Shown piece after piece: positions 43,201-52,306 of a stretch of 64,000 nucleotides of DNA. Under the pieces are notes generated by a model. That model was not told where the DNA came from and made no database searches. It was given only the letters and a program-made list of their open reading frames with translations. The translations under genes were made by a program, and so were the position numbers. How positions within the stretch are numbered: the first letter of the stretch is position 1; each line of letters begins with the position of its first letter. The stretch comes from Pseudomonas helleri (lineage in GTDB: Bacteria > Pseudomonadota > Gammaproteobacteria > Pseudomonadales > Pseudomonadaceae). The stretch covers positions 1-64,000 of the forward strand of contig NZ_WIWC01000016.1 in assembly GCF_009600315.1 (NCBI RefSeq), given 5' to 3'.

Positions 43201-43725
43201 CGCTCCATCATCATCAAAGGCGCGCGTTCACCTGAGCGTTTGCTCGATGAAGTGACATTATTTCTGCACAAAGTCGAATCTCAGTTGTCCCATGAGCGGC
43301 AAACGATGCTCCAGACGGCTCGCAGCCGCGACAAGGTGTTTGAAGGACGCAAGATTTTGCTGGTGGATGACGATGTACGAAACATCTTTGCGCTGACCAG
43401 TGCGCTGGAGCACAAAGGTGCCGTCGTCGTGATTGGCCGTAATGGCCGTGAAGCCATCGAACGCCTGAATGAAGTGGAAGACATCGACCTGGTGCTGATG
43501 GACGTCATGATGCCGGAGATGGATGGCTATGAGGCCACTATCGAGATTCGCAAAAACCCGCGTTGGCGCAAGCTGCCGATCATTGCCGTGACGGCCAAGG
43601 CGATGAAAGACGATCAGGAGCGTTGCCTTCAGGCGGGCACCAACGATTACCTTGCCAAACCGATTGATCTGGATCGTTTGTTCTCTCTGATCCGGGTCTG
43701 GCTACCGAAAATGGAACGACTTTAA
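40258..43725 (+). CDS. hybrid sensor histidine kinase: CHASE3-GAF-HisKA-HATPase-REC-REC-REC
   Basis: A 1155-residue membrane kinase. Two helices (about 19-43 and 183-206) bracket a CHASE3 sensor (ARLTIDLETGMRGYLITGDE is its signature). Then GAF (about 240-400), a long coiled coil (about 400-485, rich in Gln/Glu/Leu), HisKA with His497 (FLANMSHELRTPLNS), HATPase_c (GTGLGLSISRDLA), and three receivers with Asp813 (AILLDMRLPD), Asp935 (MIIDLKLPD) and Asp1082 (VLMDVMMPEMDG). ATG 40258 gives MKSPASIDERSF. The stop is directly followed by the cheR-like GTG start. Such multi-receiver kinases run phosphorelays; the signal is unknown. Confidence 0.95.
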   Translation: MKSPASIDERSFRKLLTRNIGLPLAVGVLSAVLFVVMISYLLSVIRWVEHSDRVITNANEAARLTIDLETGMRGYLITGDEHFLDPYVVAKPQIVAQLQSLQELVSDNPQQVDRLKRLEALQREWALYAQSMVDLRRQSGDYKAAVQSGRGKRLTDEIRKEYDDFIGMEQQLRVARSDEVSQTTVISISLYLLFILGLSVFLAYVGRRDLINLSESYKRNFESYIKTAERLERQAWLRNGQTELAEQVLGRLTLNMLGRNILQFCAQYLGSVVGAVYVREDHGGLKRVASYGLSNEQESRDQVIHNDEGLVGQAAQQDQLIRLDNVPQDYFLKVSSGLGEGLPRSVLVVPTSDDDRVNGVIELGFLRTLTERDVELFELIADNIGTSIEAARYRQRLQEVLAETQQLNEELQVQQEELKTANEELEEQSQILKESQTNLETQQAELEQTNEELAGQRDAMDRKNKELNEAQIQLEERAQELQRSSKYKSEFLANMSHELRTPLNSSLILAKLLSENSHGNLSGEQVKFAESIYSAGNDLLNLINDILDISKVEAGKLEVLPENTSVARVVEGLRGMFEPLAGDKGLTLKVEVQPGTPPMLYTDSQRLEQILKNLLSNAIKFTEKGQVSLTVAQAPGERIAFIVKDSGIGIAEDQQESIFEAFRQADGTTNRRYGGTGLGLSISRDLATLLGGTISVSSTPGQGSEFTLSMPEQFVEPDEPMAPKVAPPARAVSASAVSKPVDVAPVQIPRFADDREKAPFSTRCILVVEDEPNFARILFDLAHELGYNCLVAHGADEGFGLAVEFIPDAILLDMRLPDHSGLTVLQRLKASAPTRHIPVHVISVEDRVEAAMHMGAVGYAVKPTTREELKNVFARLEAKLTQKVKRVLLVEDDDLQRDSIARLIGDDDIEITAVGFAQEALDLLRSNIYDCMIIDLKLPDMLGGDLLKRMSTEDICSFPPVIVYTGRNLTRDEEAELRKYSRSIIIKGARSPERLLDEVTLFLHKVESQLSHERQTMLQTARSRDKVFEGRKILLVDDDVRNIFALTSALEHKGAVVVIGRNGREAIERLNEVEDIDLVLMDVMMPEMDGYEATIEIRKNPRWRKLPIIAVTAKAMKDDQERCLQAGTNDYLAKPIDLDRLFSLIRVWLPKMERL

Positions 43726-44541
43726 GTGCATCGAAACACCGACATTGAATTAAGGTTGCTGATCGAAGCGATCTACCTCAAATACAGCTACGACTTTCGT
43801 GACTACTCCGGCGCTTCGGTCAAGCGCCGGGTTCTGCACGCAATGCGTCAGTTCGACTGCAATACCATTTCGGCCTTGCAGGAGCGCGTGCTGCATGATC
43901 CGACTGCGTTTATGCAGTTGTTGCAGTATTTGACGATTCCGGTCAGTGAGATGTTTCGCGATCCTGAGCACTTCCTGGCCATCCGCCAGGAAGTGGTGCC
44001 TATTCTCAAAACCTACCCGTCGCTGAAAATCTGGATTGCCGGGTGCAGCACCGGCGAAGAGGTCTACTCTATGGCCATCTTGCTGCGCGAAGAAGGGCTG
44101 TTGGATCGCACCATTATTTATGCCACTGATATCAATCCGCGTTCGCTGGAAAAAGCCAAGCAAGGCATTTTTTCGATGGAAAGCATCCGTGGCTACACCA
44201 GTAACTACCAAAAGGCCGGTGGTCAGCGCTCGTTTGCCGATTACTACACGGCGGCTTATGACTACGCCATTTTTGACAAGAGTCTGTGTGAGAACGTGAC
44301 CTTCGCTGATCACAGCTTGGCCACCGACAGTGTATTTTCAGAAACTAATTTAATTTCATGTCGTAACGTATTGATTTACTTCAATAAAAATCTCCAAAAC
44401 AGAGCCTTTGGCTTGTTCCATGAGTCGCTCTGTCATCGCGGTTTTCTGATGCTGGGCAGCAAGGAAACCCTGGATTTTTCGGATTACAGCAAAGCGTTTG
44501 CACCAGTGCTCAAGCAAGAAAGGATCTACCGAAAGCTATGA
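43726..44541 (+). CDS. CheR-like protein glutamate methyltransferase
   Basis: A 271-residue SAM-dependent methyltransferase of the CheR family. The N-terminal helical region (RDYSGASVKRRVLHAMRQF) precedes the SAM-binding motif WIAGCSTGEEVYSMAILL and IYATDINPRSLEKAK; SCRNVLIYFNKNLQ and GFLMLGSKETL are also family blocks. There is no TPR or receiver extension. GTG start at 43726 abuts the kinase stop, and ATGA overlaps with the CheB gene. No chemoreceptor is encoded nearby, so the substrate may be non-chemotactic, for example part of the kinase itself. That is inference. Confidence 0.92.
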   Translation: MHRNTDIELRLLIEAIYLKYSYDFRDYSGASVKRRVLHAMRQFDCNTISALQERVLHDPTAFMQLLQYLTIPVSEMFRDPEHFLAIRQEVVPILKTYPSLKIWIAGCSTGEEVYSMAILLREEGLLDRTIIYATDINPRSLEKAKQGIFSMESIRGYTSNYQKAGGQRSFADYYTAAYDYAIFDKSLCENVTFADHSLATDSVFSETNLISCRNVLIYFNKNLQNRAFGLFHESLCHRGFLMLGSKETLDFSDYSKAFAPVLKQERIYRKL

Positions 44542-45128
44542 CCACAGAACTCAGGGCTGTAGACGCGGTAGTGATTGGCGCATCGGCAGGTGGTGTCGAG
44601 GCTTTGCTGACACTTTTTGCCGATGTACAACCTGGCTTCAAGTTGCCCGTTATTGTGGTCTTGCATGTGCCCGATGAGCGTCGCAGCCAACTGGCCGCCG
44701 TGTTTAACAGTCGTCTGTCGTTGCCGGTCAAGGAAGTCGACGACAAAGAGCCTATTGCGCCGGGCACCTTGTACTTTGCGGCTCCCGGCTATCATGTATC
44801 CATAGAACAAGATCACAGTTTTTCATTGAGTCGAGAGGAGCGGGTGCATTATTCCCGTCCCTCGATTGACTACCTTTTTGAGTCTGCAGCTGATGTGTAC
44901 CAATCGCGTCTGGCTGCGATATTACTCACGGGTGCTAATCAGGACGGAGCTCAGGGGCTGTTATCGGTCAAGTTGCAAGGCGGCTTGACCATCGTGCAAG
45001 ACCCAACAGAAGCCCATGTGGCCACCATGCCGCATGCCGCGCTGGAGCGCTGCCATCCGGACTTCATCCTTCCTTTGCACGGCATTGCCCGATTGCTCGT
45101 CGAGCTGGAACGAATCGAATGCTACTAA
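44538..45128 (+). CDS. CheB-like methylesterase domain protein without receiver
   Basis: A 196-residue catalytic domain only. The triad is Ser16 (VVIGASAGGVEAL), His43 (VVLHVPDERRS) and Asp136 (TGANQDGAQGL). Standard CheB has a regulatory receiver before this domain; it is absent. By family knowledge it removes methyl groups or deamidates glutamines on receptors. It overlaps the CheR gene by 4 bp and the next kinase gene by 10 bp, so the three are translationally coupled. Confidence 0.92.
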   Translation: MTTELRAVDAVVIGASAGGVEALLTLFADVQPGFKLPVIVVLHVPDERRSQLAAVFNSRLSLPVKEVDDKEPIAPGTLYFAAPGYHVSIEQDHSFSLSREERVHYSRPSIDYLFESAADVYQSRLAAILLTGANQDGAQGLLSVKLQGGLTIVQDPTEAHVATMPHAALERCHPDFILPLHGIARLLVELERIECY

Positions 45129-46315
45129 GTGAAATTCAAGCCAAGTTGCTGATCGTTGACGATCTGCCAGAAAACTTGCTGGCGCTGGAAGCGTTGATCA
45201 CACGCGAGGATCGCACGGTTTACAAAGCCCTGTCCGCGGACGAGGCACTGTCGTTGTTATTGCAACATGAGTTCGCGATGGCGATTCTCGATGTTCAGAT
45301 GCCGGGTATGAATGGCTTTGAACTGGCCGAGTTAATGCGTGGAACCGAAAAAACCAAAAATATCCCCATTGTGTTTGTCAGCGCCGCCGGGCGCGAGATG
45401 AACTATGCCTTTAAGGGCTACGAAAGTGGCGCTGTAGATTTCTTGCACAAACCGCTGGATATCCATGCGGTCAAGAGCAAGGTCAATGTGTTTGTCGAGT
45501 TGTATCGCCAAAGCAAGGCCATGAAGCACCAGGTCGAAGCACTGGAACAAAGCCGACGTGAGCAGGAAACGCTGCTTGCGCAGCTAAAAGTCACCCAGGG
45601 CGAGCTTGAGCATGCAGTTCGCATGCGTGACGACTTTATGTCGATTGTCTCTCATGAGGTGCGTACGCCTCTCAATGGACTGATTCTTGAAACCCAGCTG
45701 CGCAAAATGCATCTGGCCCGCGACAATGCTGCTGCATTTTCGATGGACAAAATGCAAGCGATGGTCGACCGCGACGAGCGCCAGATTCAGAGCCTGATCC
45801 GCCTGATTGAAGACATGCTGGATGTGTCGCGCATACGCACAGGCAAGCTTTCGATTCGTCCCTCGACGTTTGATTTATCACACACTGTGGCCAATCTGCT
45901 GGAAAGCTTCGCAGCGCAAATCAGCGCAGCACAATCGCAGGTCAATTTTACGGTTTGCCAATCGGTGACAGGCCAGTGGGATGAGTTCCGGATAGAGCAG
46001 GTGGTATCCAACTTGCTGACCAACGCATTGCGCTATGGCGCCCGCAAACCGGTAGATGTTTCGGTGTATGTCGAGGGAGGCAATGCCATCATTGATGTGA
46101 GAGACCAGGGCATTGGCATCAGCGAAGAAAACCAGCAACGCATTTTCCATCAGTTCGAACGGGTTGCCGGGAGCGACGTGGTGAGCGGTCTGGGGTTGGG
46201 GTTGTTTATTTCCGAGCAGATCATCGCCGCTCATAACGGCACTATCAGCGTTCACAGCACGTTGGGCGAGGGCGCCCTGTTCAGGGTTAGCCTACCGTTG
46301 GTGCAAAAGTCATGA
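45119..46315 (+). CDS. hybrid histidine kinase: REC-HisKA-HATPase
   Basis: A 398-residue cytosolic kinase. An N-terminal receiver holds Asp58 (MAILDVQMPGMNG); a coiled coil (about 130-165) leads to HisKA with His179 (FMSIVSHEVRTPLNG), then HATPase_c (VVSNLLTNALRYG, VRDQGIGISEENQQ, GLGLGLFISEQIIA). No membrane helices. A receiver placed before the kinase fits a protein that takes phosphate from the larger hybrid kinase, then signals on. It starts inside the CheB gene (10-bp overlap). Confidence 0.93.
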   Translation: MLLSEIQAKLLIVDDLPENLLALEALITREDRTVYKALSADEALSLLLQHEFAMAILDVQMPGMNGFELAELMRGTEKTKNIPIVFVSAAGREMNYAFKGYESGAVDFLHKPLDIHAVKSKVNVFVELYRQSKAMKHQVEALEQSRREQETLLAQLKVTQGELEHAVRMRDDFMSIVSHEVRTPLNGLILETQLRKMHLARDNAAAFSMDKMQAMVDRDERQIQSLIRLIEDMLDVSRIRTGKLSIRPSTFDLSHTVANLLESFAAQISAAQSQVNFTVCQSVTGQWDEFRIEQVVSNLLTNALRYGARKPVDVSVYVEGGNAIIDVRDQGIGISEENQQRIFHQFERVAGSDVVSGLGLGLFISEQIIAAHNGTISVHSTLGEGALFRVSLPLVQKS

Positions 46316-46381
46316 AATGGCCGCAACCTCTGGCTCTGTGTGAGGTCGTAATGGCAGCGATTGTACGGATTAGGGTTTCCC

Positions 46382-46759
46382 ATGAGTGAAGATGCGCAAG
46401 ATGTTGTTTTGATTGTCGAGGACGATCCCTCGATTCTGATGGTGTTAAGCGCCTATCTGTCGGGTGAAGGCTATCGGGTGTTGCAAGCGGAAAACGGCAA
46501 GCAGGCGTTTGATATTTTGGCGAGCAAACCGCACCTGGATTTGATGGTCACCGACTTTCGACTGCCGGGAGGTGTTTCCGGGGTTGATATTGCCGAGCCT
46601 GCACTGAAATTGCGCCCTGACCTAAAGGTGATATTTATCAGTGGTTACCCGGCTGAAATTCGTGAAACGGGCAGTCCGATCACTCGCACAGCACCGATTC
46701 TGGCCAAACCGTTTGACCTTGATACCTTGCAAGAGCAGATACAAAAACTGTTGGCCTGA
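46382..46759 (+). CDS. single-domain response regulator
   Basis: A 125-residue receiver from ATG 46382. The acidic pair is in VEDDPSIL, the phosphoacceptor Asp58 is in MVTDFRLPGG, and Lys near 111 (ILAKPFD) is in place. It lies 66 bp after the REC-kinase, closing the signalling cluster, and is the likely last acceptor of its phosphorelay. No output domain. Confidence 0.88.
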   Translation: MSEDAQDVVLIVEDDPSILMVLSAYLSGEGYRVLQAENGKQAFDILASKPHLDLMVTDFRLPGGVSGVDIAEPALKLRPDLKVIFISGYPAEIRETGSPITRTAPILAKPFDLDTLQEQIQKLLA

Positions 46760-46822
46760 GGTGTGCCCCCTTTTTCGGCGAGTGTGAGAGGAATGGGGCG
46801 AACTCAACGACCCCGGTAATCT

Positions 46823-46869
46823 GCGGCCCTGCTACAGGAAGTTGAGTCCAGTAGAGCGAAAAGGGCCGC
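46823..46869. terminator. long stem-loop between convergent genes
   Basis: GCGGCCCT (46823-46830) pairs with AGGGCCGC (46862-46869), continuing inward as CTAC/GTAG and GGA/TCC around a 7-base loop. It lies between the last receiver gene and ecotin, which converge. It has no T-run, so its role may be termination, RNA stability or a REP-like element. Confidence 0.5.
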
Positions 46870-46889
46870 TGAGCATTTATTTGGGGGGA

Positions 46890-47366
46890 TTACTCGCTAA
46901 CAGCTTGCTTGATCTGCTTTGAAGCAGACCAAATGCGATAGCGCACTTCAATGTCCTTGGGCACATACACCACAATCGGCAACTTGCTGTTGTACCGCAG
47001 CATGAAACCTTCCCCCACTACCGGCACAAATTCAGGGTGCGCCTTGCCTTCCGGGCAGGCCATCATCGTACTCGCCGGGCCTGTCACCTTGTTCAGCCGA
47101 TACATCGGGTAACCCCAGCCCTCGAGAGTTTTTTCTTCCAGCTTGCCGCCCAGTCGCTGCTGGTTGCAGTCCACCTGCAGGGTTTTTCCTGCAATGATTT
47201 GAACCTTGTAATCGTCTTCGTTCTTCTGCTTGGGCAGATAGATAACCTGGCGGCTGAACCCGGTTTCGGCTTTGGGGTAGGGGGCCACGTCTTCCAGTTT
47301 GGCCGCGTGGGCTACGCTGCACAGCGCACTCAGTACAAGTGCTGCGCTGATGACGAGTGGTTTCAT
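46890..47366 (-). CDS. eco: ecotin, periplasmic serine protease inhibitor
   Basis: A 158-residue protein: signal peptide to about residue 22 ([14 protein letters not shown]), then the ecotin fold with [17 protein letters not shown] near the start. The reactive-site loop is [11 protein letters not shown], with P1 probably Met101, as in E. coli ecotin; Cys67 and Cys104 would form the disulfide. Ecotin blocks trypsin-, chymotrypsin- and elastase-like proteases from outside the cell and protects against host enzymes. It is convergent with the signalling cluster. Confidence 0.95.
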   Translation of the reverse strand: MKPLVISAALVLSALCSVAHAAKLEDVAPYPKAETGFSRQVIYLPKQKNEDDYKVQIIAGKTLQVDCNQQRLGGKLEEKTLEGWGYPMYRLNKVTGPASTMMACPEGKAHPEFVPVVGEGFMLRYNSKLPIVVYVPKDIEVRYRIWSASKQIKQAVSE

Positions 47367-47580
47367 GGGGTTTCCTTATTCCAGAACATAAATAGGTGAT
47401 CGACATTAAAAATGTAGGCAGAACGCGGGTGTATTTTCGTCGGCGTGGTGCAGTGAGGCAACGATAAGACTATTTAAGTGCAAAACTCGCCCGTTGTCGG
47501 GATAGTTTGCTTTTCGCCAATGTCGAAGTGCCAGTAAACTGTTTTTTTCCTCCGAATCATTATTTTCCCGAGGTTTTTGC

Positions 47581-49221
47581 ATGACACTCAGTCCTTTTGC
47601 GGGCAAGCCGGCTCCAGCTCAACTGCTGGTCGATATACCGCGACTGGTGACCGCTTATTACACCGGTCAACCCGATGCCAGCGTTGCCACACAGCGTGTT
47701 GCTTTTGGCACATCGGGGCATCGCGGCAGCTCATTTGAGCTGAGCTTTAATGAGTGGCATGTGCTAGCTATCAGTCAGGCTATTTGCCTGTACCGCCAGA
47801 TGAAAGGCATTGATGGCCCGCTGTTTGTCGGCATTGACACCCATGCGCTGTCGACCCCGGCCGGTGCCAGCGCACTGGAAGTGTTTGCGGCCAATGGTGT
47901 CGAAACCATGATTGCGGCGAACGACGAGTACACGCCAACACCCGCTATCTCCCACGCGATCATTTGCTACAACCGTGGCCGCACGTCAGGCCTGGCCGAC
48001 GGCGTTGTGATTACCCCGTCGCACAACCCGCCGGAAAGCGGTGGTTTCAAATACAACCCGCCTAACGGTGGCCCGGCTGACACCGATGTCACCAAGTGGA
48101 TCGAAGCCAAGGCCAATGAGTTGCTGGCTGCCCGACTCGCAGGGGTCAAGCGCATCAGTTATGAGCAAGCCCTGAAAGCGGGCACCACGCACCGTCACGA
48201 CTACCTCAATACCTATGTGGCCGATCTGAAAAACGTAATCGACATGGACACCTTACGGGGTGCCAATTTGCGTTTGGGTGTCGATCCGCTGGGTGGCGCG
48301 GGTGTGCGGTACTGGTCAGCCATTGGCGAGCACTATGGGTTGAACCTTGAAGTCGTCAATACCTCAGTAGATCCAACGTTCCGTTTTATGTGTGTTGACT
48401 GGGATGGACGCATCCGCATGGACCCGTCTTCCAGCTACGCGATGCAAGGCTTGATTGGGCTTAAAGAGCGCTTCGACGTGGCGTTCGCTTGCGACCCGGA
48501 CCATGACCGCCATGGCATTGTCACGCCATCGGGTGGCTTGTTGGCACCCAACAGTTACCTGGCAGTGTCGATCGACTACCTGTTCAACCACCGCCCACAG
48601 TGGCGTTCGGATGCCGCCGTCGGCAAAACCGTGGTCAGCAGTGGTTTGATTGATCGGGTGAGTACGCGCCTCGGACGTCGATTGTATGAAGTGCCGGTGG
48701 GCTTTAAATGGTTCGCTGATGGTTTGTTCGAAGGTTCGCTGGGTTTTGGTGGAGAGGAGAGCGCGGGTGCTTCGTTCTTGCGTCTGGACGGCAGCGTCTG
48801 GTCGACCGACAAGGATGGCTTGATTCCGTCACTTCTGGCCGCTGAAATGACCGCGCGGACGGGACGTGACCCTGCGCAGCTGTATCAAAAAATGACCGAG
48901 GATCTGGGTCGGCCGTTTTCGACGCGAGTGGATGCCAAAGCCACCCCGCAGCAAAAAGCCCTGCTCAGCAAGTTATCGCCCGAACAAGTCAAGTCGACTC
49001 ATTTGGCAGGCGAAACCATTACGCAAATCCTCAGCCATGCGCCCGGCAACAATCAGGCGATTGGCGGTCTGAAGGTGATGACTGAAAACGGTTGGTTCGC
49101 GGCACGACCGTCAGGCACTGAAGATATTTACAAGATTTACGCCGAAAGCTTTATTGGCGATGAGCACCTCGCCCGCCTGGTCGAAGAAGCTCAAGTGCTG
49201 GTGGATGCGGCCATCTCCTAA
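47581..49221 (+). CDS. pgm: phosphoglucomutase (alpha-D-glucose-specific)
   Basis: A 546-residue enzyme that interconverts glucose-1- and glucose-6-phosphate. The active serine motif is [22 protein letters not shown] and [16 protein letters not shown] are the sugar- and phosphate-binding motifs, and [11 protein letters not shown] is the metal site. Length matches the bacterial Pgm family (about 545). Its product glucose-1-phosphate is the substrate of GalU, encoded at 60.2 kb. Convergent with the YbaK gene, with a GTCCCTG/CAGGGTC hairpin in the gap. Confidence 0.95.
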   Translation: MTLSPFAGKPAPAQLLVDIPRLVTAYYTGQPDASVATQRVAFGTSGHRGSSFELSFNEWHVLAISQAICLYRQMKGIDGPLFVGIDTHALSTPAGASALEVFAANGVETMIAANDEYTPTPAISHAIICYNRGRTSGLADGVVITPSHNPPESGGFKYNPPNGGPADTDVTKWIEAKANELLAARLAGVKRISYEQALKAGTTHRHDYLNTYVADLKNVIDMDTLRGANLRLGVDPLGGAGVRYWSAIGEHYGLNLEVVNTSVDPTFRFMCVDWDGRIRMDPSSSYAMQGLIGLKERFDVAFACDPDHDRHGIVTPSGGLLAPNSYLAVSIDYLFNHRPQWRSDAAVGKTVVSSGLIDRVSTRLGRRLYEVPVGFKWFADGLFEGSLGFGGEESAGASFLRLDGSVWSTDKDGLIPSLLAAEMTARTGRDPAQLYQKMTEDLGRPFSTRVDAKATPQQKALLSKLSPEQVKSTHLAGETITQILSHAPGNNQAIGGLKVMTENGWFAARPSGTEDIYKIYAESFIGDEHLARLVEEAQVLVDAAIS

Positions 49222-49253
49222 CGCTCCTGCTCAGTCTGTCCCTGGCAACAGGG

Positions 49254-49742
49254 TCAGGCTGTGCCTGGAACTGTTATGTCCTGACAGACATCGACCCATT
49301 GCGCCTCAACCAGCTCTGCCATACGGTTTGGGCAAATACGCACAGCCGTATGAGTGGCGCCTGCTGCGGGCATCACTTCATCGAAGGCCTTGAGTGAGAT
49401 GTCGCAATAAATGGCCAGTTCAGTCGCCAACCCGAAGGGGCAGACACCGCCCACCGGGTGACTGGTAAGGGCTACGACGGTCTCGGCATCGAGCATTTTT
49501 GCTTTGCTGCCCAAGGCGTTCTTGATTTTCTTGTTATCAATGCGGGCGTCACCGCGTGCGACCAGCAGCACGTTGCGATCCCCTGCGCGAAAAGCCAGAG
49601 TCTTGGCGATTTGACCGGGTTCAACCCCGTGGGCCTCCGCCGCCAAGGCCACTGTGGCGGTGCTGGTGGCCAACTCGATGATGTGCAAGTCTGGGGCATT
49701 GGCGTTAAAGAACGCGCGGACCGATTCAAGGCTCATAGACAA
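49254..49742 (-). CDS. YbaK/EbsC-family aminoacyl-tRNA deacylase
   Basis: A 162-residue protein of the YbaK/ProX editing family. Recognisable are AEAHGVEPGQIAKTLAFR with the catalytic-region Lys, then VLLVARGDARIDNKKIKNALG and HPVGGVCPFGL. Members clear mischarged Cys- or Ala-tRNA; this EbsC-like branch has less certain substrates. The start MSMSLESVRAF allows ATG at 49742 or 49736. It is upstream of nothing obvious and has no operon partner. Confidence 0.9.
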   Translation of the reverse strand: MSMSLESVRAFFNANAPDLHIIELATSTATVALAAEAHGVEPGQIAKTLAFRAGDRNVLLVARGDARIDNKKIKNALGSKAKMLDAETVVALTSHPVGGVCPFGLATELAIYCDISLKAFDEVMPAAGATHTAVRICPNRMAELVEAQWVDVCQDITVPGTA

Positions 49743-49810
49743 TCTCGGGTAAAAGCCGAAATCTAAAGAAGAGGGTGGCGCACTGTCAATGCGCCACCTG
49801 TGTCGCGGTA

Positions 49811-50821
49811 TCAGATGTCCAGCACGATTTTGCCGAAGTGCTGGTTGGTTTCCTGATATTTGAACGCTTCTACCATGTCGGTCAGCGGGAAGTGACGGTC
49901 AATGATCGGGCGCATGCCGTTGGCATTGATCGCGCGGATCATGTCCTGCTGCTGGGTGCGGCTGCCGACCAGCACGCCTTGCAGGCGCACTTGCTTGACC
50001 AGCGCCGGAACAAAGTCCATTGATCCGGATACGCCACTCAAGATACCGATCACCGAAATATGCCCGGCCACTCGTACGGCAATCATCGACTGCTCAAGGG
50101 TCGAAGGCCCGCCCACTTCGATCACATGGTCAACACCACGGCCGCCGGTAAGTGCGCGTGCGGTCGCGCCCCATTGGGTGTCTTTGCGATAGTTGATGAC
50201 GTGATCAGCGCCCAGGGCTTTCAGGCGCTCAAGTTTTGCGTCGCTGGAGGAGGTCGCAATGACAGTGGCGCCCGCCATTTTGGCGAATTGCAGAGCGAAT
50301 ATCGAAACCCCGCCAGTGCCCTGAATCAACACGGTGTCACCCGGTTTGAGGGAGTCATCGGCCATCAGCGCACGCCAGGCAGTCAAGCCAGCCGTGGTCA
50401 GGGTGGACGCTTCGGCGTGGCTATAACCCACCGGTGCCAGGGTGAAGGCGGTGGCTTTAGCAGTGACTTGTTCACGGGCATAGCCGTCGATCCCGTCGCC
50501 GGGCACGGTCACAAACCCTTCAACCAGCGGTGTGCCGTCGATCCACTCCGGGAAGAAGGTGCTCACGACTGAATCGCCCACCTTGAATTCAGTGACGTCG
50601 CTGCCTACCGCAATGACTTCGCCCGCACCATCCGCCATCGGGATCCGCTGTTCGGTCGGTCCCCACATGCCGCTTACAACAGCAAAGTCGTGGTAGTTCA
50701 GAGAGTTAGCGTGCAAACGTACAGTGATTTCACCATTGGCAGGGGCGCGAACCTCGCTGCTGCCTACGACAACATTGTCATAGCCGCCACCGGGTTTAAC
50801 GAAGATGGTTTTAGTGTTCAC
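49811..50821 (-). CDS. zinc-independent MDR-family NAD(P)-dependent alcohol/quinone oxidoreductase
   Basis: A 336-residue medium-chain dehydrogenase. The nucleotide-binding motif is IQGTGGVSIFALQFAK; DGAGEVIAVGSDV is the family glycine block. The residue that would hold catalytic zinc in true alcohol dehydrogenases is replaced (SLNYHDFAV), which fits the quinone-oxidoreductase branch. It follows an ArsR-type regulator on the same strand by 55 bp and may be regulated by it. The substrate is not predictable. Confidence 0.9.
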   Translation of the reverse strand: MNTKTIFVKPGGGYDNVVVGSSEVRAPANGEITVRLHANSLNYHDFAVVSGMWGPTEQRIPMADGAGEVIAVGSDVTEFKVGDSVVSTFFPEWIDGTPLVEGFVTVPGDGIDGYAREQVTAKATAFTLAPVGYSHAEASTLTTAGLTAWRALMADDSLKPGDTVLIQGTGGVSIFALQFAKMAGATVIATSSSDAKLERLKALGADHVINYRKDTQWGATARALTGGRGVDHVIEVGGPSTLEQSMIAVRVAGHISVIGILSGVSGSMDFVPALVKQVRLQGVLVGSRTQQQDMIRAINANGMRPIIDRHFPLTDMVEAFKYQETNQHFGKIVLDI

Positions 50822-50876
50822 AGGATTTCCTCTGTTTTTTCACATTACGCAAAATGACGAAATGAAAGGGTAAAAG

Positions 50877-51173
50877 TTACAACTCGATTTTCAGCCTAGC
50901 CGCAAAGTCATCAATCGCCTGCTCGTTGCGTCGGTAGTACGTCCATTTGCCAATGCGGGTGGTCAGTACAAAACCGGCCCGTTGCAAGATGGCCAAGTGC
51001 GCAGAAGCGGTTGACGGTGATAGACCTGCCTTGTGCTGCAAATGGGTGACACACACACCGATGGCAGGATCACCGTGATCCTGAGGCGGGAAATTACTGA
51101 GTGGGTCTTTGAGCCACTCCATCATTTGCATGCGAGTGTCATTGCCCAGCGCTTTGAGCTGTTCGAGTATCAT
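50877..51173 (-). CDS. ArsR-family transcriptional regulator
   Basis: A 98-residue winged-helix protein. The helix-turn-helix is LQHKAGLSPSTASAHLAILQRAGFV, followed by the wing TTRIGKWTYYRRNEQAIDDF. No obvious metal-binding Cys pair at the usual alpha-3 site, so it may sense something other than metal, like redox- or ligand-type members. It is upstream of the MDR oxidoreductase and divergent from hemB. Confidence 0.9.
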   Translation of the reverse strand: MILEQLKALGNDTRMQMMEWLKDPLSNFPPQDHGDPAIGVCVTHLQHKAGLSPSTASAHLAILQRAGFVLTTRIGKWTYYRRNEQAIDDFAARLKIEL

Positions 51174-51323
51174 GGGTGGCGATGCTACGCTTTTTTACGA
51201 AATGTTCAACGTCCATGCCGTGCCCCGTGACAACCCGCCGCAGCCAGGGCGGATATTTTGCATTTGCAGGTTCAATCCTGTATTTGTTGCGCCATCAAGC
51301 CTTCAACCTGCCCATCAGGAACC

Positions 51324-52301
51324 ATGATGCCTAGCCAGTTCCCTTCTGTTCGTCCCCGCCGCCTGCGCCGCACACAAACACTGCGCGACCTGTTTCAGGA
51401 AACCGAATTCAGCCTGAACGATCTGGTGCTGCCGATCTTTGTCGAAGAAGAAATTGACGATTTTGTGCCGATCACCAGCATGCCGGGTGTGATGCGCATC
51501 CCCGAGTCGAAACTGGCCGGTGAGATCGAGCGTTATGCCCGTGCCGGTATCAAATCGGTAATGGCCTTTGGCGTGTCGCACCATCTGGATGCCACCGGCA
51601 GTGACGCGTGGCGTGAAGATGGGCTGGTCTCGCGTATGGCCCGTATCTGCAAGGATGCGGCGCCTGAAATGATCGTGATGAGTGACACCTGCTTTTGCGA
51701 GTACACCTCTCACGGCCATTGCGGCGTTATGCACGATCACGGCGTTGACAACGACGCGACCCTGATCAATCTTGGCAAGCAAGCGGTGGCCGCGGCAGCG
51801 GCAGGGGCCGACTTCATCTCTCCATCGGCCGCGATGGACGGTCAAGTTCAGGCCATTCGCAGCGCGCTCGATGCGGCCGGTTTTATTGATACCTCAATCA
51901 TGGCGTACTCCACCAAGTTCGCATCGGCCCTCTATGGCCCGTTCCGCGAGGCGGGCGGCAGCGCATTGAAGGGCGATCGCAAGTCTTACCAGATGAACCC
52001 GCTCAATCGTCGCGAAGCCATTCGCGAGTCGCTGCTTGATGAGCAGGAAGGCGCAGACGTGCTGATGGTCAAACCGGCAGGAGCGTACCTGGACATCATC
52101 CGTGACGTGCGCGAAGCTTCGCGCTTGCCACTGGCGGCGTATCAAGTGAGCGGTGAGTACGCGATGATCAAATTCGGTGCCATGGCCGGTGCTATCGATG
52201 AAGCCCGCGTGGTGCGTGAAACGCTGGGTTCAATCAAGCGTGCAGGTGCGGACATGATCCTCACCTACTTTGCAATGGATCTGGCGTTGCAGGGGATTTA
52301 A
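51324..52301 (+). CDS. hemB: delta-aminolevulinic acid dehydratase (porphobilinogen synthase)
   Basis: A 325-residue enzyme joining two 5-aminolevulinates into porphobilinogen for haem and cobalamin. The zinc ligand region [20 protein letters not shown] has three Cys, the zinc-type pattern. The Schiff-base lysines are in STKFAS and [13 protein letters not shown] 51324 or 51327 starts [16 protein letters not shown]. Pseudomonas typically also carries a metal-poorer HemB; whether this genome has a second copy is unknown. It is convergent with the LysR gene (5 bp between stops). Confidence 0.95.
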   Translation: MMPSQFPSVRPRRLRRTQTLRDLFQETEFSLNDLVLPIFVEEEIDDFVPITSMPGVMRIPESKLAGEIERYARAGIKSVMAFGVSHHLDATGSDAWREDGLVSRMARICKDAAPEMIVMSDTCFCEYTSHGHCGVMHDHGVDNDATLINLGKQAVAAAAAGADFISPSAAMDGQVQAIRSALDAAGFIDTSIMAYSTKFASALYGPFREAGGSALKGDRKSYQMNPLNRREAIRESLLDEQEGADVLMVKPAGAYLDIIRDVREASRLPLAAYQVSGEYAMIKFGAMAGAIDEARVVRETLGSIKRAGADMILTYFAMDLALQGI

Positions 52302-52306
52302 GCCCC

